From: Sclerotiophoma versabilis
Taxonomy: Eukaryota > Ascomycota > Dothideomycetes > Pleosporales > Didymellaceae
NCBI GenBank assembly: GCA_012274445.1
Contig: JAAROD010000058.1
Coordinates: forward strand, 868,001-932,000
Reading direction: 5' to 3'
Length of the DNA stretch: 64,000 nucleotides
Below, piece after piece: positions 11,065-21,453 of this stretch. Position 1 is the first letter of the stretch, and every line of letters starts with the position of its first letter. The translations under genes and the position numbers were made by a program. The notes under the pieces were generated by a model that had not been told where the DNA came from, ran no database searches, and worked only from the letters and a program-made list of their open reading frames with translations.

Positions 11065-11798
11065 ATGTTCACACATATGGTCCTCATCACTTCCCTCCTC
11101 ACTCTTATTCACTCAACAAGCGCTGCCAAAGCGCTCAACCCGAACTTGAACGCCATGCTCAAAATGGCAGCAACCAACTATGATCGGCATGAGCTCCTTG
11201 CTAAAGATAGCGACTGGTACTACGACTTTTTCAACCACCATGATTACGACGACCAAATTGGCTCCGTCATCACTGCTGACGCTGCCACCTTCCCAGCACT
11301 CACAGGCCTCGGCATCAGCTACGCATTGCTTAAACTTGGGCCTTGCAGTATGTTGCCACCACACTTTCACCAACGTGCACACAACGCTGTGATCGCGCTC
11401 GAGGGAAACACGACAAGCTGGATGATCAACGAGAATGGCGTGCGCACCGTGAAGGTGGATATCATACCTTTTCGGATGACGATCTTTCCGCAAGGTAGCT
11501 TGCATGTCATGCAGAACAACGGTCAGTTCTCCAAACCTACTTTCTGGGTATGTATTAACAGAGCATAGACTGTGAACCGGCTCTTCTCCTTAGCGCACTG
11601 AATAGCGACGACAGTGGGACACTCAACGCCCTAAACGGCCTTTGGGCTTTTCCAGACGAGATGAAGCGAGCTGCATTTGGCGACGAGAACCTTGACACTG
11701 CAAAGCTTGGCGAAGGTATTCCAAACGTCGGCACTGGCGCGGTGAGGGGCAGTTATGAGTGTCGCAAGAGATGTGGGATCGAGCATGGGAAGATGTAA
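11065..11798 (+). CDS. secreted germin/spherulin-like cupin (228 aa)
   Basis: Exons are 11065-11521 and 11569-11798. The 47-nt intron starts GTCAGT and ends GCATAG; skipping it restores the frame and the family's NNxCxPALL block. Residues 1 to about 22 form a signal peptide (VLITSLLTLIHSTSA). The single cupin barrel shows motif 1 as PPHFHQRAHNAVIALEG and motif 2 as FPQGSLHVMQNN, so the three histidine ligands are present but the usual glutamate of HxHxxxxE is Asn (codon 11383-11385). The C-terminus has a Cys-rich end (YECRKRCG). Family members include spherulin 1A and fungal secreted or oxidase-like cupins, often wall-associated and stress- or host-induced; the substrate is unknown. The Glu-to-Asn change may weaken or alter metal binding. 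Confidence 0.85.
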
Positions 11799-12117
11799 GC
11801 GTTACAGTGAATGGATGGGCGCAATATCGGTCTTATTCAAGCGAACTTTGCATTGGAAGTCTTGAGTTATGACAAACATGCTTTAACGAAGTAAGGATGT
11901 ATGGGTACAAAACAAACGATTGTTGCAGTCTAAAATGGGGTATCTGTCATAGAATAACTCGTTGTCGGCGACTGCCAGACACTGGTATATGCACAGTAGA
12001 AGAGACCGAGCCTCATTGAAGCATTACACCCTAATTGTCCAGGCACCTCTTTCTCATCCATATCCAACTAGGGGAATCGGCAACACCCAACCAGGGTCTA
12101 AAGTGTCGTGAGCGTGG
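11799..12117. other. convergent intergenic region, 0.32 kb
   Basis: 3' flanks of the cupin gene and of the minus-strand zinc-cluster factor. Nothing else was seen. Confidence 0.5.
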
Positions 12118-14244
12118 CTATCGCGCTTCTTTCATAACACTCACATTCGAGAAGATTGTGTCTTGGCCGTCGCCAGTGAGCCTCCCACTCATCATTCTGA
12201 TCACTTCGTCGTTCCATCGGAAGGCTGCAGCATCTACGCGCTGATAGTCCAGCAGCGCGTTTAGACCTTTGAGGATCCACTCTTGTATTTCAGGGGCAAC
12301 GTATTCATAAGCCATAACAAAGCTAAACGATGTATGCAGCGCGCCGATCGGTTTCGTTGACCATGCTTCCTCCCATGTCTTGCAGATCTCAAGCGCCAAA
12401 GATCGACTTTCGGACTCCAAAATACTGATAATGGGATCGAAAGGCGGGAGTAGCTTTATCAGATATACGTTTAACATGATGCAGAGGGCCCAGAAGCTGT
12501 TGTAACCAACGTTATCGCGCCAGCTGCTGAAGTGATAAGCGGTCGTGATGGGATTGCCTTCTTCGACACTGGGTAGTTCGGCAACTGTTGTGCCATTGTT
12601 GAACTTAGCGTTCATGTTGATCCCCAACGCGCAGAGTGAGTCTCTTAGGTTCTGGACCTTACAAAGCACATCTTCGCGCGCGGATATGTAAGCAAAAGGT
12701 ACGCTACTATCAGGCGTCCCCTCGTTGCGTATGTCTGAGGTAAATTCGGCATGGTCGAAACTGTCAACTGAGTGGTCAAGCGAAGGGCAGGTGTCAGATG
12801 GACTATGACTGAAATCGAGGCTGAGATTGAGACCGAGAGTAGGGTCGATGCAGGAGTCGTTGCGCGTAGTCCTGGCTGTGTCTGTGAACGGCATCTGGTA
12901 TGTGTTCAGTTCCTTTAGATCTTTGAGTATATCCGGTAGTTGCGAAAAGGCTCGGAGGAGATCGGTATGCAGTCGTTCGTTGAAGCTAAGTCCATTGTCA
13001 TCGAAGGCCACATCTCGCCAATCTGGTGCGGCAAGAAAGCATGGCTTCCGTTCATAACAAGCGGATACAATCTACAACCGTGAGCAACAAGTCAGTGGAT
13101 TGAGAAGTCAGGCACTTACAATGCCACCTCTGTTGAACCGTAGTATGTCTTTCGCGAAAGGATCCTGAAATCGTCTAGGGCCTTGTAATTCCATTAGTCG
13201 CCCAGCTCCGCCAACATGAGCTAAGTAACGATTCCCCTTTCGAGGTCCTGCCAATGCCTAGTGGCCAAGTCAACTTTAACGGTAGTAGCAGCGGTGTGTC
13301 TAACTTACTTCTACAAGTCCCAGGAGAACAGATGCGCAGAGCGTGTTCGTAGACATTCCTTCTTGAGAGTCTTCTAGACAATTTTGTAGCATCTTAATCG
13401 CTCGCAGATACAGATTGATGCTGACGATATCGTTCGAAGCTCCCTTATACATAAGAGACGTGTGCGCGTTGATGAGTACGGCCACTGCCGCGTCAAGAGC
13501 TGGGTTATAACCTATCCTAGCAGGGACTTCTTGTATAAAAGGACCAAACACAGACATTTGGAGGCCTACGCTGCCTGCACTTATTGTGGCGATCAAGGCG
13601 CGAGACAGCTCGTGGTGCTGAGATGGCGATGGCTGTCGAAACAAAGGCGAATGAGGCGGGCTGAGGCTTGCTAAACCTTTCGAAGCAGATCGCGCGGCGG
13701 GCTTCCTCTGATGGCCAGTGTCTCTTTGTGATGATATTCTAAATTTGTGTGATGTTGAGCCATCCTCAAAAGATTTTTCGTGTACCTGAGTAAGATGTCT
13801 CTGGGCATGGTCTGTTGCCCTCTTAGTATGTGTGCACACCTGTTATTGTAGGAATAATGAATTTACCTGGTACCACCAACTGGCTTTTCGTGGCCTGTAC
13901 ACTTTTTGTAACTGTGATGAGGCTAGGCCCAAGGTCCTTGAAAGTATGCCGTGCCGGAGGACCTGGACAGTATTTCGCGTTCTTTTGACAGTTGAGGCAT
14001 TTTGGCCATGTTTCGTCTTATGGGTTGTTAGAAAATGGCCACAACCATATGTTGATCTGTTGTGGCATAGGCCATACCGCACTCTATTCATCATTAGTCT
14101 TATTGTCTTAAAAGAAGGTAGCGTCTAATTACTAATTTTTCGCTTTCTACAGATCAGACATCCCGTAGACTATTTCGCGGGTTAGCACGAGTCTTAACAC
14201 GATTCGGTGCGTTCCTTGCAGCGTACCTTGGGCACTCCAACCAT
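12118..14244 (-). CDS. Zn(II)2Cys6 transcription factor with a 6-nt microexon (601 aa)
   Basis: Exons in transcript order are 14227-14244, 14133-14169, 14078-14083, 13867-14016, 13309-13811, 13120-13257 and 12118-13071. All introns are GT-AG, 48-61 nt, several with CTAAC-type branch sites, and all phases match. The start gives MVGVPK, a common opening of fungal zinc-cluster proteins. Cysteines 10, 13, 20, 27, 30 and 37 have the exact CX2CX6CX6CX2CX6C spacing and are followed by PGPPARHTF. Cys20 is encoded only by the 6-nt exon AGTGCG, which completes the I-K-C-D-E reading across two introns. The rest is a helical fungal-specific regulatory domain. It is probably a nuclear regulator of nearby or dispersed metabolic genes; the target is unknown. 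Without the microexon, exons 2 and 4 still join in frame but lose Lys-Cys. Confidence 0.85.
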
Positions 14245-17200
14245 CTTATCGGTCAGAGACACAACAGGAACAAAAATTTGACCAGGAACTAGAATCCAGC
14301 AGCAAGAGCCACACTAGCCGTACTAATGAGCTCGCAATATGTGGACTTAATGCACTGAGACACTCCAGGCTTGCGTGTCCAGGTACGATTGCCAATCCCG
14401 TCGTGGCTGATGGACAAAATCCGGCAGTGACAGGCAAGGCTTAGCCCGAAATCGAGTGTACAATGCTGGCCACCTGAGCACCGATGCTAGAATTCGGAGT
14501 GCACAAATCCCAGAGATATTCGGAGATCACATGCTCGCAGGATGAGTCCTAAAAGGGATAGCGTAAGACTACCCAATTGAGAATCTACCTCAGAGTGTCC
14601 ACTACAGAGGGAGGCGAAAGGATTACGACTGGAGGTAATTGGTGCATGATGAGGAGAAGCATCGTCACAATATAGCAGTGGGGAACGGATGCATTGCAGA
14701 CGCGTAGACCAACACGTGACCGGTCGCTTGCTTATTCCCTGTGCTGACTCTTGCCCCAATTCAACCGCGCTCTGAACATCATCCTTCTGGGTATCTGCGA
14801 TGGTCTCGACCTGTGTTCTGCCCCTACTGCATCACTGCATCAGGCCCTTCCCGTGGGCAGCTTGCTTGACTGGGGTTCGTTGGTCCACTCTTTGATCTCA
14901 TTCGCCTATGAATCATAACCGCCATCTCACCGCTCTTGCAGCTCATTGGCCGGTTCGTTCTTCGAAACATCGCCCGCAACCGAACGCCTTCCGGACCTTA
15001 AGCTCAGAAGCCGGATGTACACAACGGCTGCCGCGGCTCATCATATCTTGGACCATTTCTCAAATTGATGTTCCCCTGCATGACTACGAATTTGAAACAT
15101 GCGGTATGCCATCAGATACAGTCTCATCTCTGCCCGCAGTCACGTACATCACCTATGATGACAGCTACGATGGTGGACGGGTAATAGATGAACTACTTCA
15201 GGGCTGGATTCTTAGGAGGCTCTCATCTCGACTAAGGTTGTCCAGTGCAGATAATAAGATGGTGTGTCCGGGATCAGCTTGCGCCTGCGTCCAGGAATAA
15301 AAGCCGAAAGCCCAGGAAAGACTTGTTCATGTCATCTCATCAACGAAGCCGCCTTGTAGGCTCAGAAGTCAGTGTCGCCTGAACTGTCGCTCCATAACGG
15401 CAAGCGCGGGAGCTATTAATAGCAGAACAGGCCGGTGCCTATCATGGCTGTCATACCCCATAATCCCTTCTACAACTGGATTTGTGTCAGAGGGGCATTC
15501 AGTCATTGACATTCGCAAAGACATCGCAGAGGCAGCCGACCATTCTTCTTAGGGTCGACAGCCAATATCATCCAGTCACATCCTCCAGTCAGGAGTTGCG
15601 TGGGGCTTTTGTTGGCAGCCTTTGTCGCGACTTCCTGAAGGCACACATGTTTTCGTCTTGATTTGGGACCAGTTCAGCAGAAGATACGCCACCGTTAGGC
15701 TCTGCATCCATAGGAAAGCCTCTCACGTGCTCTCTATGTGACACTCCCCCTCCGCCCTCAAAAGCTGTACATGGCGACAGCTCGGTCGTCCGGACTAATT
15801 CAAATCAAGGAAGTCTGTGCGGACGAAGTGCTCCAGCATGGTGTGAAGACAGATATAAGTATGGTTAGGCGAAGTGCTATATCCGAGGAGGCTTGGCATC
15901 TTAAGGGTATGGGCGTTCACTACTTCGCCTGCAGCTCTGCGCGGTGCAGTTTGTCAAGTCGAATCGTGCAATTTGAGGTGTAAGCAGTAATTCCAAGGTC
16001 ACAAACAGCACGTGCACTTCGCACATGTAATGTCACACTGGGATGCATCATCTCGGGAAGTCTACAAGCACCTCACCTAAGCGATGCGTATCAAAACAGG
16101 GCATCAAGGAGGCCATCGTCCGTCTCCGGGATCTCCTCCGTTTTTCCGTTTCCTAACCTTCCCGACCTTCCCGACTGCAATGCCATAGGGCAGCCATTCA
16201 TGGGCCATTCGCGCATGGTCCCTGCAGAAGCTTGACAGCTCAGGCTTCATGACCCAGCCGCTGCATGCACCGGCTGCTACAAGCCGACTCTATATTGATC
16301 TTTCAAGAAGTTGGTAGTGCTCCGCATGCCCGCCATTCATTAAGCCAGTAAGATTACCAAGAGTCTGTACGTGATAGCCTCCGCGCTCTTTCACCGGTAC
16401 TCACTCTAGGCCGTGTTGTCTTTTGATTCGCCTAAATCTAACAACCTCCACGCACGAGGAATCGGGTTCAACATGCATATGCAGACTTGACAAGTATTTA
16501 ATCCAAAGGATGTACCGAATTCCCGTTATCAACTCGATTTGGACATCAAGCAGAGCACAGCCTGCATGCCTTAAAAACCTCTTGGGTAGCGTCTGCCATT
16601 CATCATTGCAAATCTACCCGTCACTTGTGCAAACTTCACAAACTACGCTATAAGACCATCGCTTCGCAGTACAGTAACAGCGGAACCCCGAACAGGTAGA
16701 CTCAGGGAGGCAAAAACGATCTTTCATACCACATTCGCGGCCGGATCTGCGGCAGCCTAAGAACTGCAATCCATCACCCTTTGCTTCTCTATATATTGTG
16801 TCTGAGAATACTGGAAGCTAGACAGAGGCGAACTTTGAAGCTGAGAGGTGTTCGGGATTGCCATTAAGTATGGAGTATTAGCAGTCATCAATTCATACCT
16901 TGCAAGTAGAAGCGGACATAGATATCACAACATGAAGCCACTTTTGACATCGCTGACACAGTATAACATTTTGAATTCGGCCTTCTCCGCTGGTGTCAAT
17001 ATCACAATGTATGCATCAAGCCAAGGACACAGCATGCTCGATCTCAACCCAAGCTTCCTCATGAAACCAACACCAACGTTATAGAGTTCTCCTGTACCGC
17101 TGTGTCCAAGTCACTGAAAGCACAGCAGAAATCCTTCGTTTAATATTCCAGAAGTAGCCAACCAAGCACACGAGTGCCAGTTTGTTACGACGCAAGGAGA

Positions 17201-17756
17201 AGTGAAGCGGTGAGTCTTCACCGATGCCCCAACAAGAAGATACCGAACATTTCTAGTCTTGAGAAGGTTGGACTCAGGAGCTAATTACCGCCTTACTCTG
17301 GGCCTAGGTACGTCTATTGGGATTGGGCTGTTGTCTATCATTGACAAAGGGTCATACGATCCTTTGTGTCTACATACCTTTGAGGTTCAGCGTGCTTCTC
17401 TGGGCGATGTCCTTTTGCATCGCCCGGGCGGCATGACTATTTCTTATCTGGAGTTGTGGCCGTACATACATATCAGGACATGTTGCTTCAAAGTTCAGCA
17501 TACGACTGTATTGTGGAGATCCGTTAATGTCACGTCATTCACGCAAACACGCGCTGATCGACCATGACGACACGGAAGCCTGGTATGTGGCAATAGTGTC
17601 TATGCGGCTCTGAAACAGAATGCAAGACGTAATCGTCCTCATAGTTGAAGGTCATACAAACAACGCCATATTTTTTGGTATACCCCAACGCCAACATATT
17701 CATGCCCATCGTAAAAACGCCATGCAAATGCTTTTCCACTCTGATATCGACTCTGT
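14245..17756. other. gene-free region, 3.5 kb
   Basis: I find no gene I can support. The longest frames (14908-15300 plus, 15738-15983 plus, 17259-17567 plus) have no recognisable domain, no coherent splice sites and ordinary base composition. There is no long terminal repeat, transposase fragment or strongly AT-rich RIP-type sequence. It could be upstream regulatory DNA of the zinc-cluster gene, decayed genes, or non-coding transcription units that I cannot see. Confidence 0.5.
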
Positions 17757-18902
17757 CTAGCTAAAATGGATACCTTCCTGATTGAAAGCATACAGCAATT
17801 TCAAAAAGTCACCCTCGTCACATAATCGTGGTCGCTTGTCGGCAAGCTGAGTGTCGTCCTCAAGGACCTTGCGTACCTTCTCACGCACCAGCTCATTGGC
17901 TCGCCCTTTTTTCTTGCGGTGCATGCCCTTTTCGTGCTTTTTCCGCGACTCGGCTTGCAGCTGCTTGAAGAAGTCAGGCAACTCGTCATCTGGATCATCA
18001 GGGTCAGAGAAGCCCTTGAAGTCGTCATCGTCGACATCCATGGTTTCTGGTTCCTCGGCCATTTCGTCGGCATTGAGAGGCGTGTCGTCGATCTCGATGT
18101 CGTTTTGCGCGCAGAAAAGACGATAGTTCTGCGTAAGAAGCTCGAGAACGGCGGTTGTGCCGAGGAAAGCGGCGCGGAGTGTGCGGTTCTTGCGTACGAA
18201 TGCGATACGGAGCAATCCGTCCCACTCTTCGTATGCGATTTGTGGGCGTGGATTCTTCGGCTCGATGCGCACGACGTTAGACTCGACCAGCGGCGGAGGA
18301 TTGAAGTTATTGCGCCCGACTTTCATGATGTGTGATACTTTGGACCACATCTGCACGTTGACCGAGAGACGGGAGTAAAGCTTCTCGCCTGGCTTGGCGA
18401 ACAAACGCATGGCAAATTCGCGCTGGAACATGAGTATGCAGCTTCTTGGTGGGTTCGGCAAGCTTAGGAGCTTGAAAACAAGGGGCGACGAAATCTGGTA
18501 GGGCGTGTTGGATATGCAGACGTCGAAGCGAGGGAGTTCGGTCTTGATCACATCTCCAAGCATGACCTTCAGTCGCTTTCCCTCTGGTGTGCCTTGTACA
18601 CGTTTTGTCAACTCGGCAGCCATTCGAGGATCCATTTCCACGGCCGTGACGGCCTTCGCAGCTTTGAGGATGAGGACTGTCAGGTTTCCTGTTCCGGGAC
18701 CGACTTCGAGGACGTGATCCGACTGTTTTAAATGCGCCTTTTGTACGATTGCGGCTGCGACACCGGGGTTCTTCAGCAAATGTTGACCGAGGTCCTTGTC
18801 CATCTTGAAGATCGAGTGTGCAGCGGCTTGTTTAGCGGAAGGCTTGGAGTAGGGTGTACTGTCGCCAGCGCCTGATGCGCGCTTCCGCTTGTCTTTTGGC
18901 AT
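17757..18902 (-). CDS. DIM1: 18S rRNA dimethyladenosine transferase
   Basis: Intronless, 381 aa. DIM1/KsgA enzymes use S-adenosylmethionine to dimethylate the two adjacent adenines in the 3' hairpin of small-subunit rRNA and also act in pre-rRNA processing in the nucleolus. The N-terminus is basic. The SAM-binding block LEVGPGTGNL is at about residues 65-74, the acidic ribose-binding motif VEMDPRM at 88-94, and the catalytic motif NTPYQISSPLVFKLL starts at 132, the eukaryotic Dim1 form. The C-terminal part adds an acidic segment (MDVDDDD) and a Lys-rich stretch typical of fungal Dim1, so it is longer than bacterial KsgA. It is divergent from APN1 across 676 bp. The identification is secure. 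Confidence 0.96.
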   Translation of the reverse strand: MPKDKRKRASGAGDSTPYSKPSAKQAAAHSIFKMDKDLGQHLLKNPGVAAAIVQKAHLKQSDHVLEVGPGTGNLTVLILKAAKAVTAVEMDPRMAAELTKRVQGTPEGKRLKVMLGDVIKTELPRFDVCISNTPYQISSPLVFKLLSLPNPPRSCILMFQREFAMRLFAKPGEKLYSRLSVNVQMWSKVSHIMKVGRNNFNPPPLVESNVVRIEPKNPRPQIAYEEWDGLLRIAFVRKNRTLRAAFLGTTAVLELLTQNYRLFCAQNDIEIDDTPLNADEMAEEPETMDVDDDDFKGFSDPDDPDDELPDFFKQLQAESRKKHEKGMHRKKKGRANELVREKVRKVLEDDTQLADKRPRLCDEGDFLKLLYAFNQEGIHFS

Positions 18903-19578
18903 CTTGGATGTGTCTGTGGTCGTGTAAGGCGTCGAGCGGTTAGAACGTCGGCGTGGTGTTGGCGGGACGGGATAATTTTTGGTGGTCTCGTTATCGATAA
19001 GTAACCTATCCAGGGTTCACTCGCGGGGAGACCCACACGTGCTTTCGCGAATGCTTAACGCGTGACGTTTGGCCGAGTCGCAACCCGATCCTACATTCAA
19101 ATTACGATTTCGTAAGATTTACATCTGCATGAAGCGTCAACACTTACAGAATCACGTTTTATTGAAGTCGATTTCGACTCATCGCTCTTTACCTGCTTCT
19201 GCGCACCTTCCTACTCCTGGTCCGTCTTCGTCATTTCGAGTACGCGCCGAGCACCCTCCGTTCACTTGTCCCAGCTACCATAACTGTCGTTTCCCTCTAG
19301 TTAGAGCTCCCCAATTGAGAAACCGCAATTTTCGTCCTCTAGCGACTACATCCTCGTCTGAAGTGCAACGATTGCAAGCTCCATTCAGACCAGCTCCTTT
19401 CTTCGCCTCACGCGAATTTCACCTGCACCGACTCGTCACTCCGAGAGGCCTTCAAGAGCCACGTGCCAGCTCAACTCGCCAGTTAGCTGCCTCTCACTAT
19501 CTTCGATTGCCGACTCTTACCACGACCGCTCATTTACACACACCCGCAACACAAACGCGTCAACCACACACAAACACA
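18903..19578. promoter_or_regulatory. DIM1-APN1 divergent intergenic region
   Basis: This is 676 bp between two start codons, so it holds both promoters and leaders. On the APN1 side the frame stays open in phase with APN1 from 19129, where there is an ATG. No tRNA or other RNA gene was seen. Confidence 0.55.
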
Positions 19579-21273
19579 ATGGAAAAGAAGATCACCGAAG
19601 ATACAGACTCCTCGCTGTCTCCAGCTCCTGAGAATCTCGCAGTTCCAGATGAAACTGGCGAGGTTGTTGAGGCTGCGACCAACGGCAGGAAGCGGAAAGC
19701 CGAGGCTGCCGTCAAGCCCACCGTGAAAACCACAAAGCGCACGAAGAAGGCTTCAGCGGAGGAGACTAAAGAAGAGGAGGAGGAGGAAACTGTAGAGGCT
19801 GTTGAGACTCCTCGGAAGAGACGTGCAACTGCCAAGAAAGTGAAGTACGAAGAGGATGCACACGAAGGCAAGGGCGCAGAGGGCGAGACCGCGGCTGTCG
19901 TCGACAAGACCGTTAAGAAGAAGGTCACTCGTACGAAGAAGAGCAAGGAGCCAGTACTGCCATTAGAAGAACGCACTGTCGACACTAAACTACGCATCGG
20001 CGCTCACGTCAGTGTCGCTGGAGGTTAGTTGCACCCACTCACTCCTCACTCTCAAAGCATCACAAGATAGAGATCACCGACTAACGCGGCCCGGCCGATC
20101 GTAAATTAGGTGTACATAATGCCATTCCCAATCTCTTGCACATTGGGTGTGTACAATCAACTACCCTCCTACGTCTCGCCCTGAGCTGACACCAACAGAG
20201 CCAACGCATTCGCCATGTTCATGAAGAACCAGCGCAAGTGGGACAATCCAGACATGGACCCCGAACATGCAGTTCTCTTTATAGATGGCTGTAAAGACCA
20301 CAAGATTGAGGTAGGTGATTGTTGTCTCCCACACGGCTCTTACCTCGTCAATCTCGCCCATCCCGATGCCGAACGTAAAAAGCAAGCCTACGATTCTTTC
20401 CAGAACGACCTCGTCCGCTGCAACAAACTCGGCATTAAGCTATATAACTTCCACCCCGGCAATGCCAATGCTACAACCCGGGAAGAGGGCATTAAACTCA
20501 TCGCCGAGAACCTGAACCGAGCGCACGCGGATCCGGACACAGGATCTGTTATCACCGTTCTCGAGACCATGGCCTCACTAGGTAACACCATTGGCGGGAC
20601 CTTCGAAGATATCGCAGCCATCATCTCGCACGTGGAGAAGAAGGACCGCGTAGGCGTTTGCGTGGACACATGCCACGTATTCGCCGCCGGCTACGATCTA
20701 CGTTCGCCAGAAACGTATGCCGAAGTGATGAAGAAGTTTGACGAGATTATTGGACTGAAGTATCTCATGGCCCTTCACGTGAACGACTCCAAAGCACCAC
20801 TAGCCGGCTACCGCGATCTCCATGCGCGCATCGGTACTGGTTACCTGGGACTCCGTGCCTTCCACAACCTCGTCAACGACGAACGCCTCCACGGTCTACC
20901 CATGGTGCTGGAGACACCAGTCGACAGCGTCGATGCCAACGGGAAGAAATTCGAAGACAAGAGCATCTGGGCGCGTGAGATCAAGATGCTGGAGCGGCTG
21001 GTAGATATGGACGTTGAAAGTAAGGAGTTCAAGGAGCTGGAGAAGACGCTGTATGAGCAGGGCGAGGGGGAGAGAGAGAGGATTGGTGGGCAGGTGGAGA
21101 GGAAGAAAGCCAAGGAGACGAAGCCAAAGGCGGTGAGAAAGAAGAAGGGGGAGGACGATAATGAGGATGTGGATGGAGAGGGAGACGTGAAGCCAAAGAA
21201 GGCCGTGCCGAAGAGAAAGCCTGCTACCAGGAAGAAGATCGAGAGCGAGGAAGAAGACGATGACGACGAATGA
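19579..21273 (+). CDS. APN1: class II AP endonuclease (endonuclease IV family)
   Basis: Exons are 19579-20023, 20110-20146 and 20199-21273; introns 86 and 52 nt; 518 aa. It cleaves 5' to abasic sites and trims 3' blocking groups in base excision repair, using three zinc ions. Endo IV signatures are present: HVSVAGGVHN near the start of the TIM barrel, YNFHPGN, ETMASLGNTIGG, CVDTCHVFAAGYD, ALHVNDSKAPLAGYRDLHARIGTGYLG and LETP. Flanking tails are fungal additions: a roughly 140-residue acidic/Lys-rich N-terminus with KRKAEAA and PRKRRATAKK nuclear-localisation-like runs, and a Lys/Glu-rich C-terminus. I chose ATG 19579 because it has good context (CACAATGG) and starts the Lys/Glu-rich tail. An upstream in-frame ATG at 19129 would add 150 basic residues and is treated as a possible alternative. 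Confidence 0.95.
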
Positions 21274-21453
21274 AGAGCCTGTTTCGAGGACTTGAACCGC
21301 TCCTGAGCAATCTGAAAATTCAAGGTGTTTGGGTCCTCAAGGTTATGATGGCTCTTGGTTGGTCGACTGGCCCAGAGTGGTGCCAACTCTAGGTATATTG
21401 ATTTTTCTCTACTATACCCTTTCTCTATATCTATGGGTGCGAACGGTCTCTTT

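Noticed and set aside
10643..11149. 168-aa plus-strand frame before the cupin
   Set aside because: It contains the CA repeat as His-Thr units and overlaps the cupin signal peptide in another frame; it is probably promoter and leader.
14077..14132. Initial reading that the zinc-cluster gene had lost its third Cys and was a pseudogene
   Set aside because: The 6-nt exon AGTGCG between two good introns restores the exact Cys spacing and frame.
20841..21453. Extension of the HIS7 frame antisense through APN1
   Set aside because: It arises only if the last HIS7 intron is read through; removing that 50-nt intron gives the conserved C-terminus and a stop at 21454.
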